From JAUIIK01 sp041390865 (GTDB taxonomy: Bacteria > Chloroflexota > Chloroflexia > Thermomicrobiales > CFX8): a DNA stretch of 64,000 nt. The notes beneath the pieces were generated by a model, which was given only the letters and a program-made list of their open reading frames with translations, was not told the DNA's origin and searched no databases. Position 1 is the stretch's first letter, and the number at the start of each line of letters is the position of its first letter. The stretch is taken from NCBI GenBank assembly GCA_041390865.1, contig JAWKPC010000005.1, forward strand, positions 1-64,000, read 5' to 3'. Positions 1-12,631 of this stretch are shown piece by piece. Both the position numbers and the translations under genes were made by a program.

Positions 1-1
1 G

Positions 2-1690
2 CCAGAGCTCATCGAGCAGCTTGGCGAGTGGATACAACTGCACGATCCTGACGTGATCGAGGGGCACAACATCTTTAACTTCGATCTGCCTTTTCTTGCG
101 CGCCGGGCAGCTCGGCACGGAATTGACCTGAAGTGGGGCCGCGACGGCTCGCCGGTCCGATTCGGAAACCGCCAGCGATTCAAGGCCGGAGCGCGGACGA
201 TTCCCTACGAATCGGCATACGTCCGCGGCCGTCACATTGTCGACACCTACCAACAAATTCAACGCCACGATGTCGCGGGGCGTCTCAGCAGCTATGGGCT
301 CAAACCAGCGATAGAAGCGCTCGGACTCGAACGCCACGATCGCACGCACGTCCAGGGGGACGAGATCGCCGAGACCTGGCGCAGCAAACCTGACCAGTTG
401 CTGAAGTACGCCGTCGACGACGTTCTCGACACCAACCAGTTGAGCCAGCTCGCGCTACCGACAGAGTTCTATCAGACCCAGGTACTCCCTTCGGGTCTGC
501 AAGCAGTCGCCACCGGTGGCCCTGGCGAGAAGGTCAATGATCTGCTCGTCCGCGCATACATCCGGACCGGCGTCAGCATCCCCACCCCGAGGCCGCCTAG
601 CGGATATCCGGGCGGTTTCACGGCGGTCCGTGGCACCGGAGTGTACGGGCCGCCAGTCGTTAATGCCGATGTTGAGAGCCTGTATCCGTCCATCATGATC
701 GCGAACAGCATCTCCCCGGAGTCTGACGAGCTGGGCGTGTTTCTGCCAATCCTCGAGACACTACGGGACGAACGTATCCGAGCGAAGCGCATCGCCGAGG
801 CTACCGATGGATCCGAACGAGCACGATGGAGCGGAACACAGCTGAGCCTGAAGGTGCTGATCAATTCATTCTACGGGTACCTGGGCTATGGCCGCGGATA
901 CTTCAACGACTACCGGGCAGCGGCAAACGTTACCCGCAGAGGTCACCAGATCATTCAGGAAGTCGAAAGCACCCTCCACCAGCTCGGATCGACAATCGTA
1001 GAGATCGACACTGATGGTATCTACTTCGTGCCCCCGGAGGAAAGCAGCAGCCCGTCAGATATCGCTGCGATGATCGAGCAGGTGAACGATCGGATCGGCG
1101 AGGGTATCCGGCTGAGCGTCGATGGCGTCTGGCAAAAGATGCTATCGCTGAAACTGAAGAACTATGCGCTGCTCCACGACGACGGAGCCCTGACAATCAA
1201 AGGAAGCTCACTCCGCAGCCGGAGGGACGAACCGTTCCTGCGGGACTTCCTGACAGAATCGATCTACGGCTATCTCTCACCTGACAACCATATGGCGCCG
1301 AGAGACCTCTACTTCCAGGTCGCTCGAAAGATGATCGATCGGGAGTTCTCGCCCGAAGAGATCAGCCGGCAGGAATCAATTACCGACCGGACATTTACGA
1401 GCGATGTGAACCGGAGACTGGCCAGAATCGTCGAAGGCGAACGGGTCGGCGAGCGCATCACGGTCTATCAGCGGCATGATGGCGAACTGGAACGCACGGA
1501 GCGATACGCGGACGACGAGGACCGGTCGTACCTCCTCCAACGTCTTCGCGCCATGGCCGAACGCTTCAGGCCACTCTACGCCGATGACGGCGCCTTCGAG
1601 CACACATATCCGGTCGTTACCGTAACGAGCGATCTGGACGGCGTGGCGGCTCAGGAAAGAGTCACACAGCGAAGTCTCTTCGAAATGTGA
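2..1690 (+). CDS. Family B DNA polymerase, 5' truncated by window edge
   Basis: C-terminal part of a replicative or repair-type B-family DNA polymerase with 3'-5' exonuclease and polymerase domains. The reading frame is open from base 2, so the true start lies outside the window; an internal GTG at 53 is not the start. Visible in order: exonuclease motif II (EGHNIFNFD), exonuclease III-type YAVDD, polymerase motif A (DVESLYPS), the Lys/Asn/Tyr motif B (KVLINSFYGYLGY), and motif C (EIDTDGIYF) with its catalytic aspartates. All catalytic positions look intact, so the enzyme should be active. It ends with TGA at 1688-1690. The next gene on either strand is the tRNA-fMet of the rRNA operon, which converges on it. 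Family assignment is firm; its cellular role is not visible. Confidence 0.93.
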   Translation, partial: PELIEQLGEWIQLHDPDVIEGHNIFNFDLPFLARRAARHGIDLKWGRDGSPVRFGNRQRFKAGARTIPYESAYVRGRHIVDTYQQIQRHDVAGRLSSYGLKPAIEALGLERHDRTHVQGDEIAETWRSKPDQLLKYAVDDVLDTNQLSQLALPTEFYQTQVLPSGLQAVATGGPGEKVNDLLVRAYIRTGVSIPTPRPPSGYPGGFTAVRGTGVYGPPVVNADVESLYPSIMIANSISPESDELGVFLPILETLRDERIRAKRIAEATDGSERARWSGTQLSLKVLINSFYGYLGYGRGYFNDYRAAANVTRRGHQIIQEVESTLHQLGSTIVEIDTDGIYFVPPEESSSPSDIAAMIEQVNDRIGEGIRLSVDGVWQKMLSLKLKNYALLHDDGALTIKGSSLRSRRDEPFLRDFLTESIYGYLSPDNHMAPRDLYFQVARKMIDREFSPEEISRQESITDRTFTSDVNRRLARIVEGERVGERITVYQRHDGELERTERYADDEDRSYLLQRLRAMAERFRPLYADDGAFEHTYPVVTVTSDLDGVAAQERVTQRSLFEM

Positions 1691-1805
1691 ACAGCACCTG
1701 GCAAAACCGAGCGCCGCCGTCGAACATCGAAGCGACACGTATCGACGAATGATCTCGGTCGCTGATCGAACCGCCATGCGGGACATCGAAAAGCGGGCAC
1801 AAAAA

Positions 1806-1832
1806 AACACCCGATCGGAATGATCGGGTGTT
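1806..1832 (-). terminator. Intrinsic terminator of the rRNA operon
   Basis: An 11-bp perfect stem (AACACCCGATC with GATCGGGTGTT) around a 5-nt loop. On the minus strand it is followed by a run of seven T (plus-strand A at 1801-1807). It sits just past the 3' end of the tRNA-fMet gene, as expected for the end of the whole rRNA transcript. The plus-strand side has only a short T run after the stem, but it could also stop transcripts leaving the DNA polymerase gene. Confidence 0.85.
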
Positions 1833-1837
1833 TTGGT

Positions 1838-1912
<75 letters not shown>

Positions 1913-1947
1913 ATAGTCGAGAAGTGATGGATCTTGATCTGTTCGGG

Positions 1948-2072
1948 AGTGCGCGCAGCGGCCTCACCTCCCACACAGTTGCCCGTGCAGTACTATCCGG
2001 CGCTGCCGTGGGTCACGACCAGGTTCGGGATGGATGCTGGGTGGGTCCACGGCGCTCTTGGCCACGCACACT
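1948..2072 (-). rRNA. rrf: 5S ribosomal RNA
   Basis: The minus strand contains the conserved 5S core (GTGGACCCACCC, then CATCCCGAACCTGG). The two ends pair to form helix I (GTGTGCG with CGCGCAC, extendable into flanking sequence). The gene follows 23S by about 90 nt. Ends are set from helix I and may be off by a few bases. Confidence 0.88.
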
Positions 2073-2113
2073 CCCGAGCAGATCAAGACACGTACATGTT
2101 CTGCCGTCTTTGA

Positions 2114-2129
2114 CGGTGTTGAGACGGGA
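2114..2129 (-). promoter_or_regulatory. 3' arm of the 23S rRNA processing stem
   Basis: The plus-strand sequence CGGTGTTGAGACGGGA is the exact reverse complement of 5190-5205 on the other side of 23S. In the precursor RNA the arms form a 16-bp helix bringing the two ends of 23S together, the classic RNase III substrate. Perfect complementarity is seen; cleavage is inferred from other bacteria. Confidence 0.8.
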
Positions 2130-2164
2130 AGAGGAGTGAAATCGAGTGAACTGATGTATGGGAA

Positions 2165-5165
<3,001 letters not shown>

Positions 5166-5189
5166 ACAGTATCACTCAGGTTTCTCTCC

Positions 5190-5205
5190 TCCCGTCTCAA
5201 CACCG
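5190..5205 (-). promoter_or_regulatory. 5' arm of the 23S rRNA processing stem
   Basis: The plus-strand sequence TCCCGTCTCAACACCG pairs perfectly with 2114-2129 across 23S. It lies about 25 nt upstream of the predicted 23S 5' end and is the partner arm of the presumed RNase III stem. Confidence 0.8.
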
Positions 5206-5287
5206 CCCAAACCGAAGTTTGGCGTGCAAAGACGAGAATGAGCAGAACATTTACGTGTCATCACTTCTCGATTGTTAACGTGCTCGG

Positions 5288-5360
5288 TGGAGCTGTGGGG
5301 ATTCGAACCCCAGACCTCCGCCGTGCAAAGGCGGCGCTCTCCCAACTGAGCTACAGCCCC
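5288..5360 (-). tRNA. tRNA-Ala (TGC)
   Basis: Full cloverleaf on the minus strand: acceptor GGGGCTG paired with CAGCTCC, D arm with GTAGCTCAGTTGG, anticodon loop TTTGCAC (anticodon TGC) on a CCGCC/GGCGG stem, and T arm TGGGG-TTCGAAT-CCCCA. The discriminator is A and the next bases are CCG, so CCA is not encoded. It sits in the 16S-23S spacer. Confidence 0.97.
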
Positions 5361-5366
5361 GCCAGG

Positions 5367-5440
<74 letters not shown>

Positions 5441-5458
5441 TTGGCTGCGCCGTTGGCG

Positions 5459-5475
5459 ATTGAGGAGTAGACAGG
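5459..5475 (-). promoter_or_regulatory. 3' arm of the 16S rRNA processing stem
   Basis: The plus-strand sequence ATTGAGGAGTAGACAGG is the exact reverse complement of 7294-7310 in the 16S leader. The two arms bracket 16S and would form a 17-bp helix in the precursor, the expected RNase III site. It lies between 16S and tRNA-Ile. Apart from this arm, the 16S to tRNA-Ile spacer (5441-5656) shows only small local hairpins. Confidence 0.82.
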
Positions 5476-5656
5476 GGAGTGGTGAGTGTGGGTCATCACG
5501 GGGGCTCAGTTGGTCGGGGGTCGCCGCTCTAGCCCTCCCTCAGACCAAAAGTCTGAGATCCTCAGGCGAGTCGATGCCACCCTCAACAAACGTCGGCGCC
5601 CAACCGTGGTTGACCTGAGAGATGTCTTGGAGTCTCCTCCAGACATGTCTCCCTAG

Positions 5657-7184
<1,528 letters not shown>

Positions 7185-7293
7185 GTGTTTCACATCCTCA
7201 CACCACTCCCGTAAGAGCGTGCGAGCATTGACAAGTTAGCTTGGTACCTATCCTCTCTCCGAGCATAGCTACCGCACCCACACTCCAGTCGTT

Positions 7294-7310
7294 CCTGTCT
7301 ACTCCTCAAT
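7294..7310 (-). promoter_or_regulatory. 5' arm of the 16S rRNA processing stem
   Basis: The plus-strand sequence CCTGTCTACTCCTCAAT is perfectly complementary to 5459-5475. It lies about 110 nt upstream of mature 16S. Because this arm must be transcribed, the operon promoter has to lie upstream of 7310, which supports the promoter at 7474-7502. Confidence 0.82.
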
Positions 7311-7343
7311 TGTCAACGTGCAGCGCGTCAGGCAATCAAAAGA

Positions 7344-7360
7344 CCCGCTTTCAAAGCGGG
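7344..7360 (-). terminator. Terminator-like hairpin in the rRNA leader, downstream of the NHL gene
   Basis: A 7-bp stem (CCCGCTT/AAGCGGG) with a TGA loop, followed on the minus strand by TCTTTTGATT. It could end read-through from the NHL-repeat gene whose stop is at 7604. However, it lies downstream of the best rRNA promoter, so rRNA transcription would have to pass it. Either rRNA antitermination handles it, or the T tract is too weak to matter. Confidence 0.5.
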
Positions 7361-7473
7361 CCCAAGAATTCAGCAGCTCCTCTGAAAAGATCTGTCGAAC
7401 TCCTGGCGATTCCCTTCCGCGATGCCAACCTGCGAATCGACACAAGCCGATCGAAAGCTGGCGTAGCTTAGAT

Positions 7474-7502
7474 AGTGTACATTCACTGAGACCAGATGTC
7501 AA
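7474..7502 (-). promoter_or_regulatory. Probable rRNA operon promoter
   Basis: On the minus strand a perfect -35 TTGACA (7502-7497) is followed after exactly 17 nt by TACACT (7479-7474, 4 of 6 matches to TATAAT). It lies about 290 nt upstream of 16S and upstream of the 16S processing stem, as an rRNA promoter should. The rest of 7185-7603 holds the processing-stem arm, the hairpin at 7344-7360 and no gene that can be supported. Confidence 0.65.
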
Positions 7503-7603
7503 GGACCGATCGACGCCTGCAACCACCGCGCACCTATGCGACGTTGCAGCTCGCACCCGCATCGCTGATGGATGATCTCGCAAGCGTCCGTCGTCCACTA
7601 CGG

Positions 7604-10342
7604 CTACGACGCTGGCGAATATACCTGTATCCGGCGGTTGCCGCTGTCGGAAACAATCACGTCCCCGGCAGCGTCAATCGCGATGCCAACGGGACCATCC
7701 AGTTGCCCGTTACCAGAGCCTTGCCCGCCGAACTGTGCATAGTACGAGCCTTGCGGTGTGAACTTCTGAACGCGACCGTTGCCGGTATCGGTAACGTAGA
7801 CATAGCCGGCAGCATCTACGGCAACCATCGAAGCTTGATCAAACTGCCCACCACCGGCGCCGAAGCTGCCCCACTGCCCGATATAGTTACCGGTTCGATC
7901 GAATACCTGAACCCGGCTGTTCCCCTGATCGACAACGTAGACTGAGGTCTCTGAAACAGCGATTCCGACCGGCTGGGAGAACTCACCTTCGCCATTCCCG
8001 GACGTACCCCACGCGGTGATGAAGAGCTCGCTGCCGGTACTGAACTTCTGCACCCGGCTATTTCCCTGGTCGACAATGTAGAGGTTGTCGTCAGAATCGA
8101 TAGCGATTCCAGTTGGAACGTCGAACTGACCGTTCCCGCTGCCCAATGCCCCGATGACGGAGATCTGCCGGCCATCCGGGTCGAACTTCACGATCCGGTG
8201 ATTGAGCCCGTCAACCACATACAGGTTGCCGAGACTGTCGACGGCGACGTCTTGCGGCCCGTCCAACGGCGCCTGGGGAGGAACTTCCGACCCCGGGCCA
8301 CCCCATTCGCTGAGATAACCGCCTGCGCTGGTGAATATCTTGACCAGATCCTGCTCGGAGTCGACAACGATCACGTTCCCGAGCGAATCGACCGTGAGTC
8401 CGGACGGATCCGAGAACCGACCGCGACTGTCGCCGGTGATCTGCCCAAGATAGCCGCCATCGGCTGTCGACAAGATCTGGATACGATCGTTCTCTTCATC
8501 ACTAACGTACATCACGTCGTCCGTGCGCAGGGCGACAAAACCGGGTAACTCGAATTGTCCCGCACCGCTGCCGGACGCACCGATTGACCGCTGCCAGATC
8601 CCCTGACTGTTCGTCACCTGTATGCGATCGTTATCGTAGTCGGCAATGTACAGAAGCGATCCGGACGAGTTCAGCCAGATCCCCCATGGATTGTCATACT
8701 CGTTGTCGCCAGACCCGTAGTTGCCCCACTTGCGGAGATAGACACCGTTCGGGTCGAAGACCTGGACGCGATCGTTGCCGATCTCGGAGACGTAGACCGT
8801 GCCGTCCGGTGCGGTATCGATGCTGACTGGCTCGTCAAATTCGCCATCGCCGGTCCCGAAGGATCCCCACTGCGTCAGGTAGACGCCCTGGCTATTGAAC
8901 TTCTGAATGCGATCATTGCCCGAGTCGGCAATCAGCACATTGCCCGCCGGATCAAGCTCGATCCCGACCGGGCGGTCTAGCTGCCCGTCTCCACTGCCGA
9001 GTCCTCCCCACTGGTCGAGATACTGGCCGCTCTGGTCGAACACTTGCACGCGATGATTTTCATAGTCCGTAATGTAGACGGTCCCCGTCGGCCCGATCGC
9101 CACATCAGCCGGTGTATCGAACTCGCCATTGCCGGTGCCGAACGTGCCCCACTGGGTCAGGTACTTGCCCTCCGGGTCGAATTTCTGAACGCGATCTTTG
9201 TCCCAGTCCACGACGTACATGTTCCCATTGGCATCCCAGTCGATTCCATAGGGAGTGTCCAGCTCGCGGCCAGGATCGCTGGGCTGCCCGAACTTGGCGG
9301 CATAGGCGTAGCTGGTCGCCGGGATCTCCGTCGGCGTCGCCGTCTCGGTTGCCGTCATCGTGGCCGTCTCGGTCACCGTTTCCGTCGATGTCGCCGTCTC
9401 CGATGCCGTGGCTGTCCCGGTCGCCGTGGCGCTCGGTTCGGTTGCCGTCGGCGTCACCGTGATCTGGCTGTACCGCCAGGTGTAGTAGTGCTGACCGACA
9501 TTGCCCGCCTCGGTCGCGAACCCCGGACTGTTCCCCGGCGTGTAGGTCAGGCAGCGCCGCTCGAAACACTGCATCAAGACGTCCTTGTAGGTCCCGGCGA
9601 CCTTGACATTCGCCCAGTACGCCTCGGTAATCGGGAAACCGGTCGCATAGTACGGATTGGTAAAGAGCGGCTGGTCCACGTACTGGCCATCAACCAGCAC
9701 CGTTCCGCTCGAGTTCATGAAGTCCCAGAAGGGCGCCGCGATCTGGTGGTCGATCCCCGGGACGGTCAACCGTTCGGCGGTCCGGATGTTCTGGGCGGCC
9801 AGAGACGGATCGTCGGTCACCTGGCCGGCCCGGTTGACCCGTTGGGTGATGACGGCGCCGTCCGGCAGGGCCGGCAGATTGCGGAGCGAGGCCAGGGTGG
9901 CGTAGGTCGGACCGGTCGGGTCGTCGGCGTCGCCGGCGACGTTGACGATGGCCGGGCTGTGCTGCTCGAAGGAGGTGTTGCCGGTCTGGAGCTCGCCGGT
10001 CATCAACTCGACGACGAGGAGGCCGTTGGTGACATAGAAGAGATCGTCGGGGTTGCCGTTGGGATTGTTGATCTCCATCCGGCTCTTGTCATAGTACTGG
10101 ACCTGGCGGGTGCCGCCGGGGGAGTCGGCGTAGGTTTCGTTGAGGACGTTGGTGTTGGCTTCAGGTCCCCAGATCCAGGTGCGGGAGACCTGCCCGGTGA
10201 GGACTGGATCGTCGGTGCGTTCCCACCGCGCCTGAAAGGCCGGGTTGCCCGGCGCGACCGCCGCCGCACCGAGGTAGACCGTTATAAGCAGAATCAGCGA
10301 TATCGCACTCGCTCCGGCCGCCAAAGCCCTGGGCTTCGTCAT
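7604..10342 (-). CDS. Secreted NHL-repeat protein, twelve repeats
   Basis: About 912 residues. An N-terminal hydrophobic signal or anchor (LILLITVYLGAAAVA, about residues 16-30) is followed by a domain of about 260 residues not assigned to a known family, then a Thr/Ala/Glu-rich linker (about 296-341), then twelve NHL repeats of about 47 residues to the C-terminus. Each repeat has the form Y-x3-WG-x-GSGxGQF-x-P-x-GIAxDxxGNVYVxDxxNxRVQKF, and twelve would fit two six-bladed propellers. The start is ATG at 10342, with AGAGGA 5 nt upstream; ATGs further upstream lack an equal ribosome site. Probably an extracellular or surface protein binding protein or glycan partners; the substrate is not visible. 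Confidence 0.88.
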   Translation of the reverse strand: MTKPRALAAGASAISLILLITVYLGAAAVAPGNPAFQARWERTDDPVLTGQVSRTWIWGPEANTNVLNETYADSPGGTRQVQYYDKSRMEINNPNGNPDDLFYVTNGLLVVELMTGELQTGNTSFEQHSPAIVNVAGDADDPTGPTYATLASLRNLPALPDGAVITQRVNRAGQVTDDPSLAAQNIRTAERLTVPGIDHQIAAPFWDFMNSSGTVLVDGQYVDQPLFTNPYYATGFPITEAYWANVKVAGTYKDVLMQCFERRCLTYTPGNSPGFATEAGNVGQHYYTWRYSQITVTPTATEPSATATGTATASETATSTETVTETATMTATETATPTEIPATSYAYAAKFGQPSDPGRELDTPYGIDWDANGNMYVVDWDKDRVQKFDPEGKYLTQWGTFGTGNGEFDTPADVAIGPTGTVYITDYENHRVQVFDQSGQYLDQWGGLGSGDGQLDRPVGIELDPAGNVLIADSGNDRIQKFNSQGVYLTQWGSFGTGDGEFDEPVSIDTAPDGTVYVSEIGNDRVQVFDPNGVYLRKWGNYGSGDNEYDNPWGIWLNSSGSLLYIADYDNDRIQVTNSQGIWQRSIGASGSGAGQFELPGFVALRTDDVMYVSDEENDRIQILSTADGGYLGQITGDSRGRFSDPSGLTVDSLGNVIVVDSEQDLVKIFTSAGGYLSEWGGPGSEVPPQAPLDGPQDVAVDSLGNLYVVDGLNHRIVKFDPDGRQISVIGALGSGNGQFDVPTGIAIDSDDNLYIVDQGNSRVQKFSTGSELFITAWGTSGNGEGEFSQPVGIAVSETSVYVVDQGNSRVQVFDRTGNYIGQWGSFGAGGGQFDQASMVAVDAAGYVYVTDTGNGRVQKFTPQGSYYAQFGGQGSGNGQLDGPVGIAIDAAGDVIVSDSGNRRIQVYSPAS

Positions 10343-10475
10343 TCGTATCCTCTTTGCCATCTTCGAGTGTGTCCCGCAACGCATAGAAACCCACAATAGC
10401 ACGGATTCCCGCGTCCTCGACGGGTCTTCCAAGTCGCTTCAACCGCATGAATATGGTACCGTCCACTACTTGAGC

Positions 10476-10504
10476 GCGGGCGATCATTCGGGGTTTTCGC
10501 CCGC
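10476..10504 (+). promoter_or_regulatory. Stem-loop in the 5' leader of the phosphoribosyltransferase gene
   Basis: A perfect 8-bp inverted repeat, GCGGGCGA and TCGCCCGC, around a 13-nt loop, ending 26 nt before the ATG at 10531. There is no T run after it, so it is not a simple terminator. It could be an mRNA element, an operator or an attenuator part; no further evidence. Confidence 0.4.
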
Positions 10505-10530
10505 ATCTTCAAGGGGCAGGGAATCGACGA

Positions 10531-11208
10531 ATGCTACAATTCGGCGCTGAATCCAATCTTGATCTTGCACAGATGATTTTCGACCTCGGCGGCGTCCAGT
10601 TCGGGCAGTTCGAGTTACCCGGTACAGCTGGAAATTCACCTATTTATGTCAATCCTCGCGTCCTGATCAGCGAACCGCGCATGCTCCGCCGTATCGGGCG
10701 CCTCATCAACTCCGCGATCGCCTCCGACCGAACCCGAATGCGGCCTCACCTCGCGTCCTTCGCCGCCGTCGCCGGCGTTCCCATGGGCGGCCTGCACATC
10801 GCTACCGCTTACGCCCTCGAATCGGACACGCCGCTCGTCTTCCTCCACCGCCAGGACAGCGACGAAACGCAGGACGGTATCGAAGGCAGCATCACGCCGG
10901 GGCAGACGGTCATCGTGATGGACGATCTGATGACCGGCGGCCGGTCGATTCTCCAAGCCGCCAACCGGCTGGAAGACGCCGGCATGCGCGTCCGGGACGC
11001 GATCGTTCTCATAGACCGCGAGCAGGGCGGCATCGAGCGGCTGAAAGAGCATGGCTACAATGTCAGACCGATCCTGGGCCTGCACACTATGCTCAACTAC
11101 TATCACTCGAACCAGCTGATCGATGACCGGACGTTCCAGCGATGCATGGACTATCTCGACGGCTTCCGGAAGCCCCGCGAGAGCGGTCCACTCGACAACA
11201 GCGTCTAA
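10531..11208 (+). CDS. Orotate phosphoribosyltransferase-like protein
   Basis: 225 residues with a type I phosphoribosyltransferase fold. The PRPP-binding motif VIVMDDLMTGGRSI is intact, and the following VLIDREQGG and helical C-terminus closely resemble the OPRT half of UMP synthases. OPRT makes orotidine 5'-phosphate from orotate and PRPP in pyrimidine synthesis. The catalytic loop is unusual: where PyrE has a conserved R-K-x-x-K-x-H-G series, this protein has HRQDSDET, with none of the usual lysines. It could be a diverged OPRT or a related transferase with another base. It stands alone on the plus strand, convergent with the next gene (4 nt between stops). Confidence 0.75.
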   Translation: MLQFGAESNLDLAQMIFDLGGVQFGQFELPGTAGNSPIYVNPRVLISEPRMLRRIGRLINSAIASDRTRMRPHLASFAAVAGVPMGGLHIATAYALESDTPLVFLHRQDSDETQDGIEGSITPGQTVIVMDDLMTGGRSILQAANRLEDAGMRVRDAIVLIDREQGGIERLKEHGYNVRPILGLHTMLNYYHSNQLIDDRTFQRCMDYLDGFRKPRESGPLDNSV

Positions 11209-11212
11209 CCTG

Positions 11213-12631
11213 TTACATCAGGCCAAGTTCCCGGAGCGCTCTGGCAGCGCCGTCGAGGGTCGTGTGATTCATCCCGGCGTAGTTCGGCGAGAAGACCACT
11301 CCACGGCCGCCTGCACGATACGTTGCGAGGACGCTCCGATAGGCGATCTCCGGCGTGCAAACCGCCTGGTCCGGCCGCGAACGGGGAGCGTCGATACCCA
11401 GTCCCATATAGACATCGACGGCGCCTGCAACGGCCTCGACAGTCGCTTTGCATTGGCCGTAGACATAGGTGTCGGGATCGAAGCCCTGCTGGACAATCTC
11501 ACCCCAGGGCGCCTCGTCCAATCCGAGAAACTGATACATGATCGGCGTCATCTCCTCCGGCGACACGTCCCGGAAGATGGATTGATGCCACTGGCTCATC
11601 TCGTTGAAGTAGACGCCACCGGATTGATGCTGGTAGGTGATCGGCTTGACCCAATCGGACCAGGTCGCCATTTCCTGCCAGGGCCACTGGGCCTTTCGAA
11701 GCGGGTTCAGATGGTTGCGGTTCCAGACGTTGAGGCCGAATTCGACCGACGAATCCACCCACTTCGTGATCCCGTAGAGTTCGCGATCCATGTCCTTGTT
11801 GCGCTCGACCCAGAAGCGTTCCCAGACCATGATCTCCGGGTGCTGGTAGAGCAAGCGCAGGAACTCGACGAGCGCGCCGTCCGGCATCGCGCCGCGATTC
11901 CGGGCTGACTGAAACCACTCATAAGCGCGTTGCATAGCGCGCCGGGCAGCATCGACATTGATACCCTGACCGGCCGCGATACGCCGGCAATGCTCGCAGA
12001 AACAGTTCGGCACCCGTCCGTAGATCAGGTTGTCTAGCGGGCTACGGCGCTCGTTGCACCACATGATCCCATCGATATCGTAGTTGCGGGCGTAATCTTC
12101 GATGATCGATTGCCACCAGGCCCGATAGTCCGGATGGTTGATGCACGGCTCGGTTCCGACCCGCCCGAACACGTCGATCTCGAGCACCTGCGGCAAGTTC
12201 GGAATGTCGACGGTATTGGCTGAGCCGTGACCGGCGTAGTTGAACAGCGGCTCCATTACCTCCGGCATGACCTTCATGCCGCGCTCGCGCGCCGCGGGAA
12301 TGATCATGTCGAGGATGTCCCGGTCCTCGAACTCCTCGTCGCTGGAACGGAAACCGTCGATAAAGGTGTTGCGGTAGAAGTCAGGCCGGTGGCGGATATA
12401 TGAACCGCCACGCAACGGGCTCGGCTCCTCCTTGCCGTGATCCGGCCATCCTTCCAACTCCCAGGAGATGCGCCGGCCGACCTTCAGACCAAGCCAGGAT
12501 ATCGTTCCAACAAGGAGTACGTTGATCCCGAAACGATTCTGGAGCGTGTCCAGCAGCGGTTCGACGCCTTCATCGATGAAGCTGATCGGGCTTACCTGGA
12601 TGCCGACGAACTTCCTATCCTGACTAACCAC
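11213..12631 (-). CDS. Hypothetical TIM-barrel glycoside-hydrolase-like protein
   Basis: About 472 residues. The pattern of beta-alpha units, conserved aromatic residues and acidic loops (for example DGIMWCNERRSP), and the adjacent sugar-type oxidoreductase, suggest a TIM-barrel glycoside-hydrolase-like family, but I cannot name it. A Cys cluster (CFCEHC, near residue 210) could bind a metal. No signal peptide, so probably cytoplasmic. The start chosen is GTG at 12631, with AGGAG about 10 nt upstream; this overlaps the stop of the upstream Gfo/Idh gene by 8 nt and implies translational coupling. The pair probably processes one carbohydrate or derivative. Confidence 0.7.
   Translation of the reverse strand: MVSQDRKFVGIQVSPISFIDEGVEPLLDTLQNRFGINVLLVGTISWLGLKVGRRISWELEGWPDHGKEEPSPLRGGSYIRHRPDFYRNTFIDGFRSSDEEFEDRDILDMIIPAARERGMKVMPEVMEPLFNYAGHGSANTVDIPNLPQVLEIDVFGRVGTEPCINHPDYRAWWQSIIEDYARNYDIDGIMWCNERRSPLDNLIYGRVPNCFCEHCRRIAAGQGINVDAARRAMQRAYEWFQSARNRGAMPDGALVEFLRLLYQHPEIMVWERFWVERNKDMDRELYGITKWVDSSVEFGLNVWNRNHLNPLRKAQWPWQEMATWSDWVKPITYQHQSGGVYFNEMSQWHQSIFRDVSPEEMTPIMYQFLGLDEAPWGEIVQQGFDPDTYVYGQCKATVEAVAGAVDVYMGLGIDAPRSRPDQAVCTPEIAYRSVLATYRAGGRGVVFSPNYAGMNHTTLDGAARALRELGLM

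Noticed and set aside
7288..7316. TTGACA at 7316-7311 (minus) as an rRNA promoter closer to 16S
   Set aside because: No acceptable -10 at 16-18 nt, and it would exclude the 5' arm of the 16S processing stem from the transcript.
7604..9300. Regular DNA-level repeats of about 140 nt suggesting a CRISPR or satellite array
   Set aside because: The repeats are diverged coding units of NHL blades, in frame, without identical repeats and unique spacers.
9044..10399. Long plus-strand open frame (451 codons) opposite the NHL-repeat gene
   Set aside because: Arg/Gly/Val-rich shadow of a GC-rich coding strand; the minus strand has signal peptide, repeats and ribosome site.
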